Origin: JAUASW01 sp036880965
GTDB taxonomy: Bacteria > Pseudomonadota > Gammaproteobacteria > Burkholderiales > Burkholderiaceae_C
Assembly: GCF_036880965.1 (NCBI RefSeq)
Contig: NZ_JBAJMV010000006.1
Coordinates: 310,001 to 374,000, forward strand
Length of the DNA stretch: 64,000 nucleotides
Direction: 5' to 3'
The translations under genes and the position numbers were made by a program. The notes under the pieces are model-generated. The model was not told the DNA's origin. It saw only the letters and a program-made list of their open reading frames with translations, and did no database searches. Positions 9,018 to 16,060 of the stretch are shown piece after piece. Positions within the stretch are counted from its first letter, which is position 1; each line of letters starts with the position of its first letter.

Positions 9018-10439
9018 TCAGAGCGCCAGCGTGCGCTTGAGAAAAGCGATCATGCGCGGCCAGGCATCGCCCTGGGCGCGGGCATCGGCCTCGGGCGAGC
9101 CGCCCATCTTCATCGGGCCGGCGTTGTGCATCGTGGTCGGCGCATAGCCGCTGCCGACGATGGCGTGGCCGGCACCCTCATAGACCAGGGCCTCGGTCGG
9201 CAAGCCCTTCTCTGAGCGCTTGGCCGCGATGGCGCGGGCCATGCCGCCGGAGTCCCACATCTGGTCGTCGGTGCCGGCAATCAGCAGGACCGGGCCGGCG
9301 TACTGCTCGACCGGGATGCGCGCCGCGACGGCACGTTCGGGGTTGGCAGCACGGCCCTTGTCCTGCGGGCGCCGCACGATCACCGGCGCGCCCGTGGCGA
9401 AGCCGGCGAACTCCTTCTGAAAGTCCTGGTACGGCACGAAGGGCAAGGCCTGACCCTTCCAGGCGAAAGACGGTTGGTTGGCCGCCGAGCTGTTGGACGA
9501 ATCCCAGCCTTCCCAGACCACGTCGGTGGGTACCACGGCGACAACGCTACGCAGCCACGGCATGCGTGCAGCTGCCGACAAGGCGAACTCGGAGCCCTTG
9601 GAGACACCGTAGACCGCGATGCGCGAGCCATCGACCTCGGCCTGTTTCTGCAGCCAGTCTCGCGCCTGCTCCAGGCGGCTCAGCTCGATCATCGCAAAGC
9701 TGCGCGGCAGCTCCGGCAGTTCCGGCGGCTGCGGGCCGGTCGCACCCCAGCGGCCCGGCGAGTAGTAGGGCAGGGAGAGCGCGGCAAATCCTCGTGAGGC
9801 GAGATCGTTGGCAATGCCGCCGGCCATGCCGGCGCCGCCTTCCGAGCCCCCCAGCACGATGACCACCGGCAGCCTGGCCCCTGCCTTGGCGGGCAGTACC
9901 AGTTGCGCACCGGCCATGCCTTCGACCGAACGGCGCTGCAGGCCTTCGACGACCGGGCGCAGCAGCAGGCGCTGCTCGGTCAACACGGACTCGGCACCAT
10001 CGGCCGCAACGCTGATGGCCTGTATCAGGACCTCGCCTGCAGGCGCCTCACGCAGCTGCCTGGCCAAGGCTTCATCGACGCGCGCCGGCTTCATCGCCCA
10101 GAACAGGCCGCGGCTGTCCGCACCGCTGTAGCTTCCGCTGCGCGGTGCCTGGCTGGCGGTATCGATGCGGCCATTGGCATCGGCCACAAGAGTAGCTTCG
10201 GCGCGAAAGACCTGGGCGCCCATGTAAGGGCTTCGCACGACCCGCAGCGTGCGCAGGCGGACCTCGCTGCCCGGCTTGAGCTGGCTCACCGCCAGGCTGA
10301 CCGGTTCGCCTTCCAGCACCTCGCGGCCGGGCTTCAGCTCGATCTGCTGCGCCAGGGCGGAACCTGCGATGGCCGCGCATGCCGCAGCGGCCAGCAGGGT
10401 CAGCACCGCCTTCTTCATCTTCATTGCTGTCGTTTGCAT
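9018..10439 (-). CDS. Secreted BAAT/acyl-CoA thioester hydrolase-like alpha/beta hydrolase
   Basis: 473 aa with a signal peptide ending near SALA-QQ (residue 30). Residues 35-165 resemble the acyl-CoA thioesterase/BAAT N-terminal domain, and 190-473 the BAAT C-terminal hydrolase domain. The nucleophile is Ser280 in YGVSKGS, where thioesterases and BAAT more often have Ser or Cys in GxSxG/GxCxG. The acid is Asp390 or Asp391 (AGTDDQMWDS) and His424 is in GAGHAI. In related proteins the family cleaves acyl-thioesters; a secreted version probably acts on esters or amides outside the cytoplasm. The ATG at 10439 follows GAGGAGACGACG. The stop lies nine bases from the convergent SRPBCC stop. Confidence 0.85.
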   Translation of the reverse strand: MQTTAMKMKKAVLTLLAAAACAAIAGSALAQQIELKPGREVLEGEPVSLAVSQLKPGSEVRLRTLRVVRSPYMGAQVFRAEATLVADANGRIDTASQAPRSGSYSGADSRGLFWAMKPARVDEALARQLREAPAGEVLIQAISVAADGAESVLTEQRLLLRPVVEGLQRRSVEGMAGAQLVLPAKAGARLPVVIVLGGSEGGAGMAGGIANDLASRGFAALSLPYYSPGRWGATGPQPPELPELPRSFAMIELSRLEQARDWLQKQAEVDGSRIAVYGVSKGSEFALSAAARMPWLRSVVAVVPTDVVWEGWDSSNSSAANQPSFAWKGQALPFVPYQDFQKEFAGFATGAPVIVRRPQDKGRAANPERAVAARIPVEQYAGPVLLIAGTDDQMWDSGGMARAIAAKRSEKGLPTEALVYEGAGHAIVGSGYAPTTMHNAGPMKMGGSPEADARAQGDAWPRMIAFLKRTLAL

Positions 10440-10605
10440 CGTCGTCTCCTCGGTTGGGTTTGGGATGGGACGAATGCTAGGAAGCGCATGGGCCGAGGGC
10501 GAATGCCGCCCGACGATTCGACAGCCTGGGCGATGAATCGCCAGCGCTGCCGCATTTTTGGGCACGGCAAGAATCTGCTTGAAGGATCAAGGACTTGGCT
10601 GCGCT

Positions 10606-10622
10606 GTGGGCAGCTTGCCCAC
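10606..10622 (-). terminator. Perfect 7-bp hairpin, possible terminator of the amidohydrolase transcript
   Basis: GTGGGCA and TGCCCAC flank a three-base loop, about 50 bases past the amidohydrolase stop on the minus strand. No T-run follows, so termination is only suggested. A second, imperfect inverted repeat (TTGTCCACAGGCTGTGGGGACA) lies just beside it at 10627-10648. The rest of the 233-base gap should contain the promoter of the BAAT-like gene, but no convincing -35/-10 pair was found. Confidence 0.35.
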
Positions 10623-10672
10623 GATCTTGTCCACAGGCTGTGGGGACATCCCCGGGACCGTCACCCGCGTCC

Positions 10673-11542
10673 TCAGGGCTCGGGCAGAGCGAACATACGC
10701 TGGCCATTGCCCCAGGCAATGCGCTGGGCGGCAAGGGGCGGCAGGTCGGCCAGCCAGCGGCGGGCTTCCTGCATCAGGCCTTCGTACTGCGGCCAGCGCG
10801 AAGGTGTCCAGGTGTCGGAGCCGATCAGGAAGCGCTCGCTGTGCTGGCTGAGCAGCTCTCGCCATTCGGCACTGAGCCGGCCTTCGCCCACGGTAAGGCC
10901 GGGCCTGTAAGACAGCTCGCCCATCAACTGCGGATAGCGCGCCAGCAGCTCGCGCACCCGCTTGACCGGGGTGCCGCCAATGCCGGTATGGGCCCAGATG
11001 AGGCGGGCCTGCGGCGCGTGGGCCATCAGCTTGTCTATCGCGTCATCGTCCACATGGGCCAGCACCCAGAGGCCCCGCTCGACGCTGAGCTTCATCAGCG
11101 AGCGGGCGACTGGCCCGTCTGCATTGGCGCTTTCATAGAGATGGAACTCGCCCAGGCCGCGAAATGGTCCGCTGGCGGTGCCGCGCGTGAGCTCCTCCAG
11201 CACCATCTGGTGAATGCTCGCGTCGGCAAACCAGCCGGTGTAGTCGGCCCGGTTTCGGTAGAGCCGCACAAAGGGCACGACCGTGATGCCCGCCTCGCGC
11301 AGCGCGGCACTGGCGGCCAGCTCGTGCGTGCCGGCATTCGGCCGGCTGTTGGCCAGCACAGCGTGCACGCCAGCCCTCTTCAAGCGAGCGAGCACATCCG
11401 GCAACGGGTGCTCGCCCTCCGAAGCCTCGACATTGAAGTGCAGATGGGCGTCGAACAGCGGGCCCGAATACGGCTCCGCGGCCCGAGCAAGGCCGCCCAG
11501 CATCAAGGCGATGACGGCGATGGAGAGCCAGCGTTTGCTCAT
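10673..11542 (-). CDS. Exported amidohydrolase (metal-dependent TIM-barrel hydrolase)
   Basis: 289 aa. A signal peptide (MSKRWLSIAVIALMLGGLARAAEP) precedes a short TIM-barrel amidohydrolase. Metal-site features are His33-x-His35 (FDAHLHF), histidines in VLAHVDDDA and IWAHTGIGG, and an Asp in LIGSDTWTPSRW, as in the amidohydrolase_2 / TatD-like group. Substrate unknown. The ATG overlaps the stop of the upstream transposase-like gene as ATGA (11542-11539), and no separate promoter space exists, so translation is very likely coupled. This pairing is unusual. Confidence 0.82.
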   Translation of the reverse strand: MSKRWLSIAVIALMLGGLARAAEPYSGPLFDAHLHFNVEASEGEHPLPDVLARLKRAGVHAVLANSRPNAGTHELAASAALREAGITVVPFVRLYRNRADYTGWFADASIHQMVLEELTRGTASGPFRGLGEFHLYESANADGPVARSLMKLSVERGLWVLAHVDDDAIDKLMAHAPQARLIWAHTGIGGTPVKRVRELLARYPQLMGELSYRPGLTVGEGRLSAEWRELLSQHSERFLIGSDTWTPSRWPQYEGLMQEARRWLADLPPLAAQRIAWGNGQRMFALPEP

Positions 11543-12399
11543 CCGGCACCGCGCTCGACACCTTTGATCAGCCGGCTGATCCGCGAGACCGACAGGCCCA
11601 GCTCGCCAGCCAGCGCCGTCATGGAGATGCCGCCCTCGGTGTGCGCGCGGTAGAGCGCCTGCTCGCGCGAGCCGCAATCGCCCAGCCACTGCGCAAAGCT
11701 GCGCTGGCGGCCGGAACGCGGCAGCTCGGCGCCGCGGCGACGCTGGCGCGTCATCGCCTGCATGCGCTCAGCGAACTTGGCGTCGCCAAGAAAGATCTGC
11801 TGGCGCAAGTGGCCTTGCCAGAGGTCCAGGTTGGGGTCGGCGGCCAGCAGCCTGGCATAGCGCTCGGCTGCGCGCCGGTGGTCGGCGCTGCTCAGGGCCG
11901 GCCGCTCCAGCAAGTGGCTGTGCAGGCCGTCCACATCCAGCCAGGCCGGCGGTTCGGCCAGACCCAGGTGGGCGCGGCAACTGGACCAGGGCCAATCGGC
12001 TGCGCTGCGCACCAGGCCCACCCGCTGCGGGTTCAGTTCCACATAGCGGCAGGCATCGAGCAGCAAGGCCTCCCGGTCCACCAGCACCGCCTTGAAGCGC
12101 CCCTGGAACAGATGGCCGCTTGTGCCGTGCCGGCGGTTGTAGCCCTGGGTGTAGACGCCGTTGATGTGGCGCATCAGGCGCGATAGGTTCGCCTGACGGG
12201 TGAACAGCAGCAGGTTGAATTGGTCGGGCATCAGGCAGAAGGCCAGCACCTGCGCATCGAAGCGCTGCATCGCCTGGCCGAGCACGGTCAGCAGCGCCTG
12301 GCGGTCGATATCGTCCACGAACACCGCTTCGCCGGCTTCGCTGCGCGAACAGACGTGGTAGACAGCGCCAGCGAATTCGATGCGTGTGGGACGTGCCAT
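11539..12399 (-). CDS. REP-associated tyrosine transposase-like (Y1 family) protein with a degenerate HUH motif
   Basis: 286 aa, full length. It opens with MARPTRIEFAGAVYHV and has the Y1 hallmarks YNRRHGTSGHLFQGRFKAVLVD (residues 87-108) and ACRYVELNPQRVGLVRS, where Tyr119 is the likely catalytic tyrosine. Where the family has HUH in a context like CLMPNHVHLLL, this protein reads CLMPDQFNLLL (residues 55-65), so both metal-binding histidines are gone (Gln60, Asn62). A C-terminal helix-turn-helix (about 250-286, MTALAGELGLSVSRISRLIKG) remains. Strand cleavage therefore seems impossible, while DNA binding may be kept. No terminal repeats or REP-like sites were seen, and no good ribosome site precedes the ATG. 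Divergent from the DUF808 gene. Confidence 0.87.
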   Translation of the reverse strand: MARPTRIEFAGAVYHVCSRSEAGEAVFVDDIDRQALLTVLGQAMQRFDAQVLAFCLMPDQFNLLLFTRQANLSRLMRHINGVYTQGYNRRHGTSGHLFQGRFKAVLVDREALLLDACRYVELNPQRVGLVRSAADWPWSSCRAHLGLAEPPAWLDVDGLHSHLLERPALSSADHRRAAERYARLLAADPNLDLWQGHLRQQIFLGDAKFAERMQAMTRQRRRGAELPRSGRQRSFAQWLGDCGSREQALYRAHTEGGISMTALAGELGLSVSRISRLIKGVERGAG

Positions 12400-12519
12400 A
12401 AGGCAAATTAGGCGAGCCCAGGGCAAAAGGCAAGGCTTGACCCCCGCAGGCACAAGGCCTGGGATCGGGTACAAACTCGCCTCGACGCATTTGTCACCAC
12501 CCGTTTCCAAGGATTCCGC

Positions 12520-13434
12520 ATGGCCTCCAGCCTGCTCGCACTTCTAGACGACATCGCCACCACGCTCGACGACGTGGCCCTGCTGAGCAAGGTCGCGGCC
12601 CAGAAAACCACCGGCGTACTGGGCGACGACCTGGCGCTGAACGCGCAGCAGGTCACCGGCGTTGCCGCAGATCGCGAGCTGCCCGTGGTCTGGGCTGTCG
12701 GCAAGGGCTCGATGCTCAACAAGGCCATCCTCGTGCCCGCCGCGCTGGCCATCAGCGCCTGGGCGCCATGGGCGGTGACGCCGCTGCTGATGGTGGGCGG
12801 CGCCTATCTGTGCTTCGAGGGCTTCGAGAAGCTGGCCCACAAGTTCCTGCACAGCGAGGCCGAAGAGAAGGCCGAGCACGACGCGCTGACTGCAGCACTG
12901 CTCAACCCCAAGGTCGACCTGGCGGCCTTCGAGAAGGACAAGATCAAAGGCGCGATCCGCACCGACTTCATCCTGTCGGCCGAGATCATCGCGATCACGC
13001 TGGGCACGGTGGCCACGGCCTCCTTCACCACGCAGGTGCTGGTGCTCACAGGCATTGCCGTGGTGATGACGATCGGCGTCTACGGCCTGGTGGCAGGCAT
13101 CGTGAAGATCGACGACCTTGGCCTGTGGCTGAGCCGCAAGTCTGCGGCCTGGAAGCAAAGCCTGGGCCGCGGCCTGCTGGTGGCAGCGCCCTGGCTGATG
13201 AAGTTCCTGTCGATCGCCGGCACGGCGGCCATGTTCCTGGTCGGCGGTGGCATCCTGACCCATGGCGTGCCGGCGCTGCACCATGCGATCGAATCCCTTC
13301 AGGCAGCCATGGGCCCGGCAGGCTGGCTGGGCGGCCTGCTCGGTGACGGCCTGGTGGGCGTGCTCGCAGGTGCGCTGGTACTGGCCGGCGTGAACCTCGT
13401 CGGCCGGCTGCGCGGCGCCGCAAAGAAGGACTAA
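12520..13434 (+). CDS. DUF808 (YedI-like) inner-membrane protein
   Basis: 304 aa. The conserved opening MASSLLALLDDIATTLDDVALLSKVAAQKTTGVLGDDLALNAQQV identifies DUF808. Several transmembrane segments follow (about residues 70-102, 148-195, 218-250, 275-295), with the conserved FEGFEKLAHK and the KIDDLGLWLS loop. AAGGA lies seven bases before the ATG. Function unknown in all organisms. The gene stands alone, divergent from the transposase-like gene across 120 bases. Confidence 0.9.
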   Translation: MASSLLALLDDIATTLDDVALLSKVAAQKTTGVLGDDLALNAQQVTGVAADRELPVVWAVGKGSMLNKAILVPAALAISAWAPWAVTPLLMVGGAYLCFEGFEKLAHKFLHSEAEEKAEHDALTAALLNPKVDLAAFEKDKIKGAIRTDFILSAEIIAITLGTVATASFTTQVLVLTGIAVVMTIGVYGLVAGIVKIDDLGLWLSRKSAAWKQSLGRGLLVAAPWLMKFLSIAGTAAMFLVGGGILTHGVPALHHAIESLQAAMGPAGWLGGLLGDGLVGVLAGALVLAGVNLVGRLRGAAKKD

Positions 13435-13499
13435 AGTCAGCTGATCCCGCCCGACCGGGCGCTGCGTATGAGCAGTCTTTGATCATGAAGGAGGCAGCG

Positions 13500-13544
13500 A
13501 TGAATGCCCGCATGGCCCTGAGTCCGGACGAGGCGCAGCGATGA
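13500..13544 (+). CDS. Putative 14-residue upstream ORF overlapping the next gene
   Basis: The sequence AAGGAGG at 13488-13494 is the strongest ribosome site in this region. It serves an ATG at 13500 that encodes MNARMALSPDEAQR and stops at 13542-13544. The stop overlaps the ATG of the following gene (ATGA). An in-frame ATG at 13485 would give 19 residues but lacks this spacing. The following gene itself has only a weak GAGG. The arrangement suggests that translation of the small ORF delivers ribosomes to the next gene. There is no evidence that the peptide itself has a function. Confidence 0.5.
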   Translation: MNARMALSPDEAQR

Positions 13545-14257
13545 GGCGATTGCTCGTCACTCTGTTGCTGACAGCCGCTGCAGGCTCGGCAGCCGCCGAT
13601 GCCTACGACTACGTGGTCACGCCCTACTTCGGCAGCAGCCGCCCCTTGGTTCGCCTGGGCTGGGGTGCTGCCGACAAGCGCGAGATCAGCAGCAGCGGCC
13701 AGTCGCTGGCCGTGGGCATCGCGCCAACGTCGAACTGGTACACCGAAGCCTGGGTCAGCTGGAATCGCGACAACGGGCGTGCCATGTCCTACAACGGCTG
13801 GTACCTGACCAACCAGTTCGCGCTCGGCAGCAGCGCGCGCAGCGACTGGGCGCTCTACACCAGCATCTGGAAGCCCGACTTTGCCAACTCGGGCTGGACC
13901 TGGTCGATAGGCCCGATGTTCCAGTACGCCGGTGACGGCTTCGACCTGAACGTCAACGTCTTCATCTACAAATGGCTCAGGCCTGGCCGCTACCTGCCGG
14001 CCGAGCTGCAGTACCAGGCCCAGATCAAGACCTTGCTGGCCCCAGGCTGGGAATGGGGCGTGCAGGCGCTGGGCGAAACCGGCCCGGTCTCCAACCCGCA
14101 TCGTTTCGGGCTGCAGGAGCATGTGCTGGGCCCGGCGCTTTTCGGCCACATGCCTTATGCCGGCGGCAGCCTGCGCTGGGACGCGGGCCTGCTTTTGGGG
14201 CTCAACAAGGAGTCGCCCAGGGCGCAATTGCGGGCCCAGCTCGGCTACCAGTTCTAA
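13541..14257 (+). CDS. Exported putative beta-barrel protein of unknown function
   Basis: 238 aa. A signal peptide (MRRLLVTLLLTAAAGSAAADAYD, cleavage near residue 20) precedes a protein rich in alternating aromatic and polar strands (SNWYTEAWVSWNRDN, FDLNVNVFIYKWLRPG, LRAQLGYQF). It ends in Phe, the usual C-terminal signature for outer-membrane barrel assembly. The size would suit a barrel of eight to ten strands. I do not recognise the family. It overlaps the tiny upstream ORF and is followed by two short genes on the same strand at 10-base spacings, so an operon is likely. Confidence 0.72.
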   Translation: MRRLLVTLLLTAAAGSAAADAYDYVVTPYFGSSRPLVRLGWGAADKREISSSGQSLAVGIAPTSNWYTEAWVSWNRDNGRAMSYNGWYLTNQFALGSSARSDWALYTSIWKPDFANSGWTWSIGPMFQYAGDGFDLNVNVFIYKWLRPGRYLPAELQYQAQIKTLLAPGWEWGVQALGETGPVSNPHRFGLQEHVLGPALFGHMPYAGGSLRWDAGLLLGLNKESPRAQLRAQLGYQF

Positions 14258-14267
14258 TAGAGGCCTT

Positions 14268-14507
14268 ATGAAGATTCACAACGTCGAAATCCAGAAGTTC
14301 AAGGCTGCCTCGAACTCCCCCCACGGCCAGGTCATGCTCAAGATGGATGCCCTGATCACGCCCAGGGCGCCGGTCGAGGGCATCGAGCCCAGTTCCATGC
14401 TGATCATGACCGAGGCCAATGCCCGCGTGCTGATGGCCTTGCTGAAGAGCCAGCTGCTGCAGTTCGACGCCACGAAACCCAAGAGCCGGCACGGCCGACC
14501 TGGTTGA
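14268..14507 (+). CDS. Conserved-looking small hypothetical protein (79 aa)
   Basis: 79 aa, MKIHNVEIQKFKAAS...; a charged, soluble protein without signal peptide or transmembrane segment. It has a strand-rich first half (EIQKFKAASNSPHGQVMLKMDALI) and an amphipathic helix (TEANARVLMALLKSQLLQFDATK). It lies 10 bases after the putative barrel gene and 10 bases before the UPF0149 gene, both on the same strand. Family not recognised. The start is the first ATG after the preceding stop; GAGG at 14260-14263 is a short but plausible ribosome site. Confidence 0.65.
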   Translation: MKIHNVEIQKFKAASNSPHGQVMLKMDALITPRAPVEGIEPSSMLIMTEANARVLMALLKSQLLQFDATKPKSRHGRPG

Positions 14508-14517
14508 AAAGCCCCCC

Positions 14518-15141
14518 ATGGAATATCCCCAATACCGCCCGCAGCAGGCCGACCGCCTGCCCCTCACCGATGCCGAGCTCGAGGCGCTGGACGGCCTCCT
14601 GATGGAGCTGCCGACCGACGCCGCGATGAATATCGAAGGCCTGGACGGTTACCTGACCGCCCTGCTGCTGAGCCCCCAAGCCATCGAGGAGCTGCCCGGC
14701 GCCGCCTGGCTTCCCGCGATCTGGGGCGGCGATGGCGCTGAAGACCCTGCACCGTTCAAGAGCGGCAAGCAGAAGAAGCGCGTCGTGCTGCTGACGCTGC
14801 GCCACCTGCATTCGATCGCCTGCCAATTGCGCGAGGCGCCCGACCGCTGGGAACCGATCTTCAGCGTCGCCGAGAAGGGCGATGCCGAAATGATCGACGC
14901 CGAGGAATGGAGCATCGGCTTCTTGACTGCCGTGGACATGAACCCGCAAGCCTGGGCGCCGCTTTTCGACGACGCCGAAGCAGGTGTGCTCCTGGAGCCG
15001 ATTGCCCAGCTGGGCGGCGACGAGTCGCAGCTCAGTGACGAAGAGCGCGAGGAGCTGGGCGACCCGACCGTGCGCGACGCCTTGAGCCGCTCTGTGGCCG
15101 AGTCAGTGCCGGAGCTGTTCGCGCGCCGCTATCCCGCCTGA
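14518..15141 (+). CDS. UPF0149 (YecA/YgfB-like) family protein
   Basis: 207 aa. The N-terminal LTDAELEALDGLLMELP and MNIEGLDGYLTALLLSP match the UPF0149 core, followed by the helical LLTLRHLHSIACQLREAPDRWEPIF and AEEWSIGFLTAVDMNPQAW blocks. Some homologues end in an SEC-C zinc motif; this one does not. Cytoplasmic and uncharacterised. It sits in a run of closely spaced plus-strand genes (10 bases after the 79-aa gene, 26 before YgjV). Confidence 0.82.
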   Translation: MEYPQYRPQQADRLPLTDAELEALDGLLMELPTDAAMNIEGLDGYLTALLLSPQAIEELPGAAWLPAIWGGDGAEDPAPFKSGKQKKRVVLLTLRHLHSIACQLREAPDRWEPIFSVAEKGDAEMIDAEEWSIGFLTAVDMNPQAWAPLFDDAEAGVLLEPIAQLGGDESQLSDEEREELGDPTVRDALSRSVAESVPELFARRYPA

Positions 15142-15167
15142 ACGCGGCCTGATCCCCCAGCGACAAG

Positions 15168-15662
15168 ATGGCCGACTGGCTGAGCCCGGCCCAGTTGCTA
15201 GGCTATCTTGCATTCGCGCTGGGCCTGGCCTGCTTCGCGCAGAAGGACGACCTGCGCTTCAAGCTCTTCATGGCCGGCGAATGCGCGGCTTATGCCTTGC
15301 ATTTCTGGCTCCTGGGCGAACCCACGGCCGTGGCTTCCACGCTGGTGTCGCTGGGCCGCTCGCTGGCCTCGATCAAGAGCCGCTCGGCTGGGGTGGCGCT
15401 CATCTTCATCGGCCTGTCAGCGGGCCTGGGCCTGTGGCTGTTCCAGGGCTGGGCTTCACTCCTGCCAATCACGGCCTCCATCATCGGCACCAGCGCACTG
15501 TTCTTCCTGCGAGGGCTGCAGATGCGACTCCTGATGCTGGTCGGCACGGGCCTTTGGGTCGCCAACAACCTGCTGGTCGGCTCCATCGGCGGCTCCCTGC
15601 TGGAGCTGACGCTGCTGGCCACCAACAGCTGGACGATTCTGAGGATGCGGCGGCAGGCTTGA
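15168..15662 (+). CDS. YgjV family inner-membrane protein
   Basis: 164 aa, almost entirely hydrophobic, with about five or six transmembrane helices. The family pattern is recognisable: LGYLAFALGLACFAQKDDLRFKLF, AECAAYALHFWLLGEPTA, and ATNSWTILRMRRQA at the end. The family (Imp-YgjV) has no established function. It is the last gene of the plus-strand cluster starting at 13.5 kb; a 398-base gene-free region follows. Confidence 0.85.
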   Translation: MADWLSPAQLLGYLAFALGLACFAQKDDLRFKLFMAGECAAYALHFWLLGEPTAVASTLVSLGRSLASIKSRSAGVALIFIGLSAGLGLWLFQGWASLLPITASIIGTSALFFLRGLQMRLLMLVGTGLWVANNLLVGSIGGSLLELTLLATNSWTILRMRRQA

Positions 15663-15727
15663 TTGCAGGGCGGCTTGCGGCACGTAGCAGCCGTTCGCGT
15701 TGAAGCTCGTTCGCGCTGCCGAGGCCA

Positions 15728-15927
15728 TCGGGTGAGGGCTTGTGCTCCTGTCCCCCGGACCGGGCTTCGCCCGATCCTCCTCCTTTACCTCGCCCAAACC
15801 CTCACCCGACGCCCTCGGCCGAACCTGCGCCTGCCACCCGGCGCAGGCCACGGTGGTGCGGATCAGGACGGCAGTGGGTGCCCCGCAGCGAAGTAAAGGA
15901 GGAGGCCGAAGGCCGGGGGACATGAGC
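15728..15927. repeat. Nested inverted-repeat element
   Basis: Two repeat pairs are interleaved. TCGGGTGAGGG at 15728-15738 pairs exactly with CCCTCACCCGA at 15799-15809. Between them lies the left arm (15744-15793) of a longer pair whose right arm is 15888-15927. The arms share GCTCnTGTCCCCCGG at the outer end and TCCTCCTTTACnTCGC at the inner end, one mismatch each. Each arm also carries its own small hairpin (CGGGCTTCGCCCG at 15761-15773; GGCCGAAGGCC at 15904-15914). The arms are 94 bases apart. It could be a non-autonomous dispersed element or a structured RNA end; the window contains only one copy. Confidence 0.7.
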
Positions 15928-16023
15928 GAAGGGGCGCCCGCTGCTGGCCTGATCTTCGACCGACCAAGGCGCAAAAACGAGCGGCAGCTAAGTGCCGCTA
16001 GCCGCCGGCCCGGATCGGCAGGC

Positions 16024-16055
16024 AAAAAAAGCCCGGCATGTGCCGGGCTTTCTTC
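16024..16055 (-). terminator. Intrinsic terminator of the S9 peptidase gene
   Basis: AAAGCCCGGC and GCCGGGCTTT form a perfect ten-base stem around a four-base loop. On the minus strand it begins about ten bases after the peptidase stop and ends in a run of seven T. On the plus strand it ends in TTTCTTCTTT, so it may also stop read-through from the YgjV side. Confidence 0.9.
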
Positions 16056-16060
16056 TTTCA

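Larger units (their letters stand above)
15663..16060. other. 398-base gene-free region holding nested inverted repeats and a terminator
   Basis: No reading frame here looks like a gene. Codon pattern is lost, and short frames through it are rich in Arg and Pro, as expected of random GC-rich sequence. It holds two repeat structures at 15728-15927 and the terminator of the convergent S9 peptidase gene at 16024-16055. The section 15928-16023 shows nothing recognisable apart from short GC-rich repeats. Confidence 0.7.

Noticed and set aside
10627..10635. TTGTCCACA as a DnaA box or origin
   Set aside because: A single, near-consensus site with no cluster, AT-rich stretch or dnaA/parAB neighbours.
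11539..12399. An active insertion sequence
   Set aside because: No terminal hairpins or flanking target features, the HUH motif is gone, and the gene overlaps its neighbour by an ATGA.
13046..14227. A 393-codon minus-strand frame opposite DUF808 and the barrel-protein gene
   Set aside because: It crosses two plus-strand genes, has no domain, and is Arg/Pro-rich as expected of an antisense shadow.
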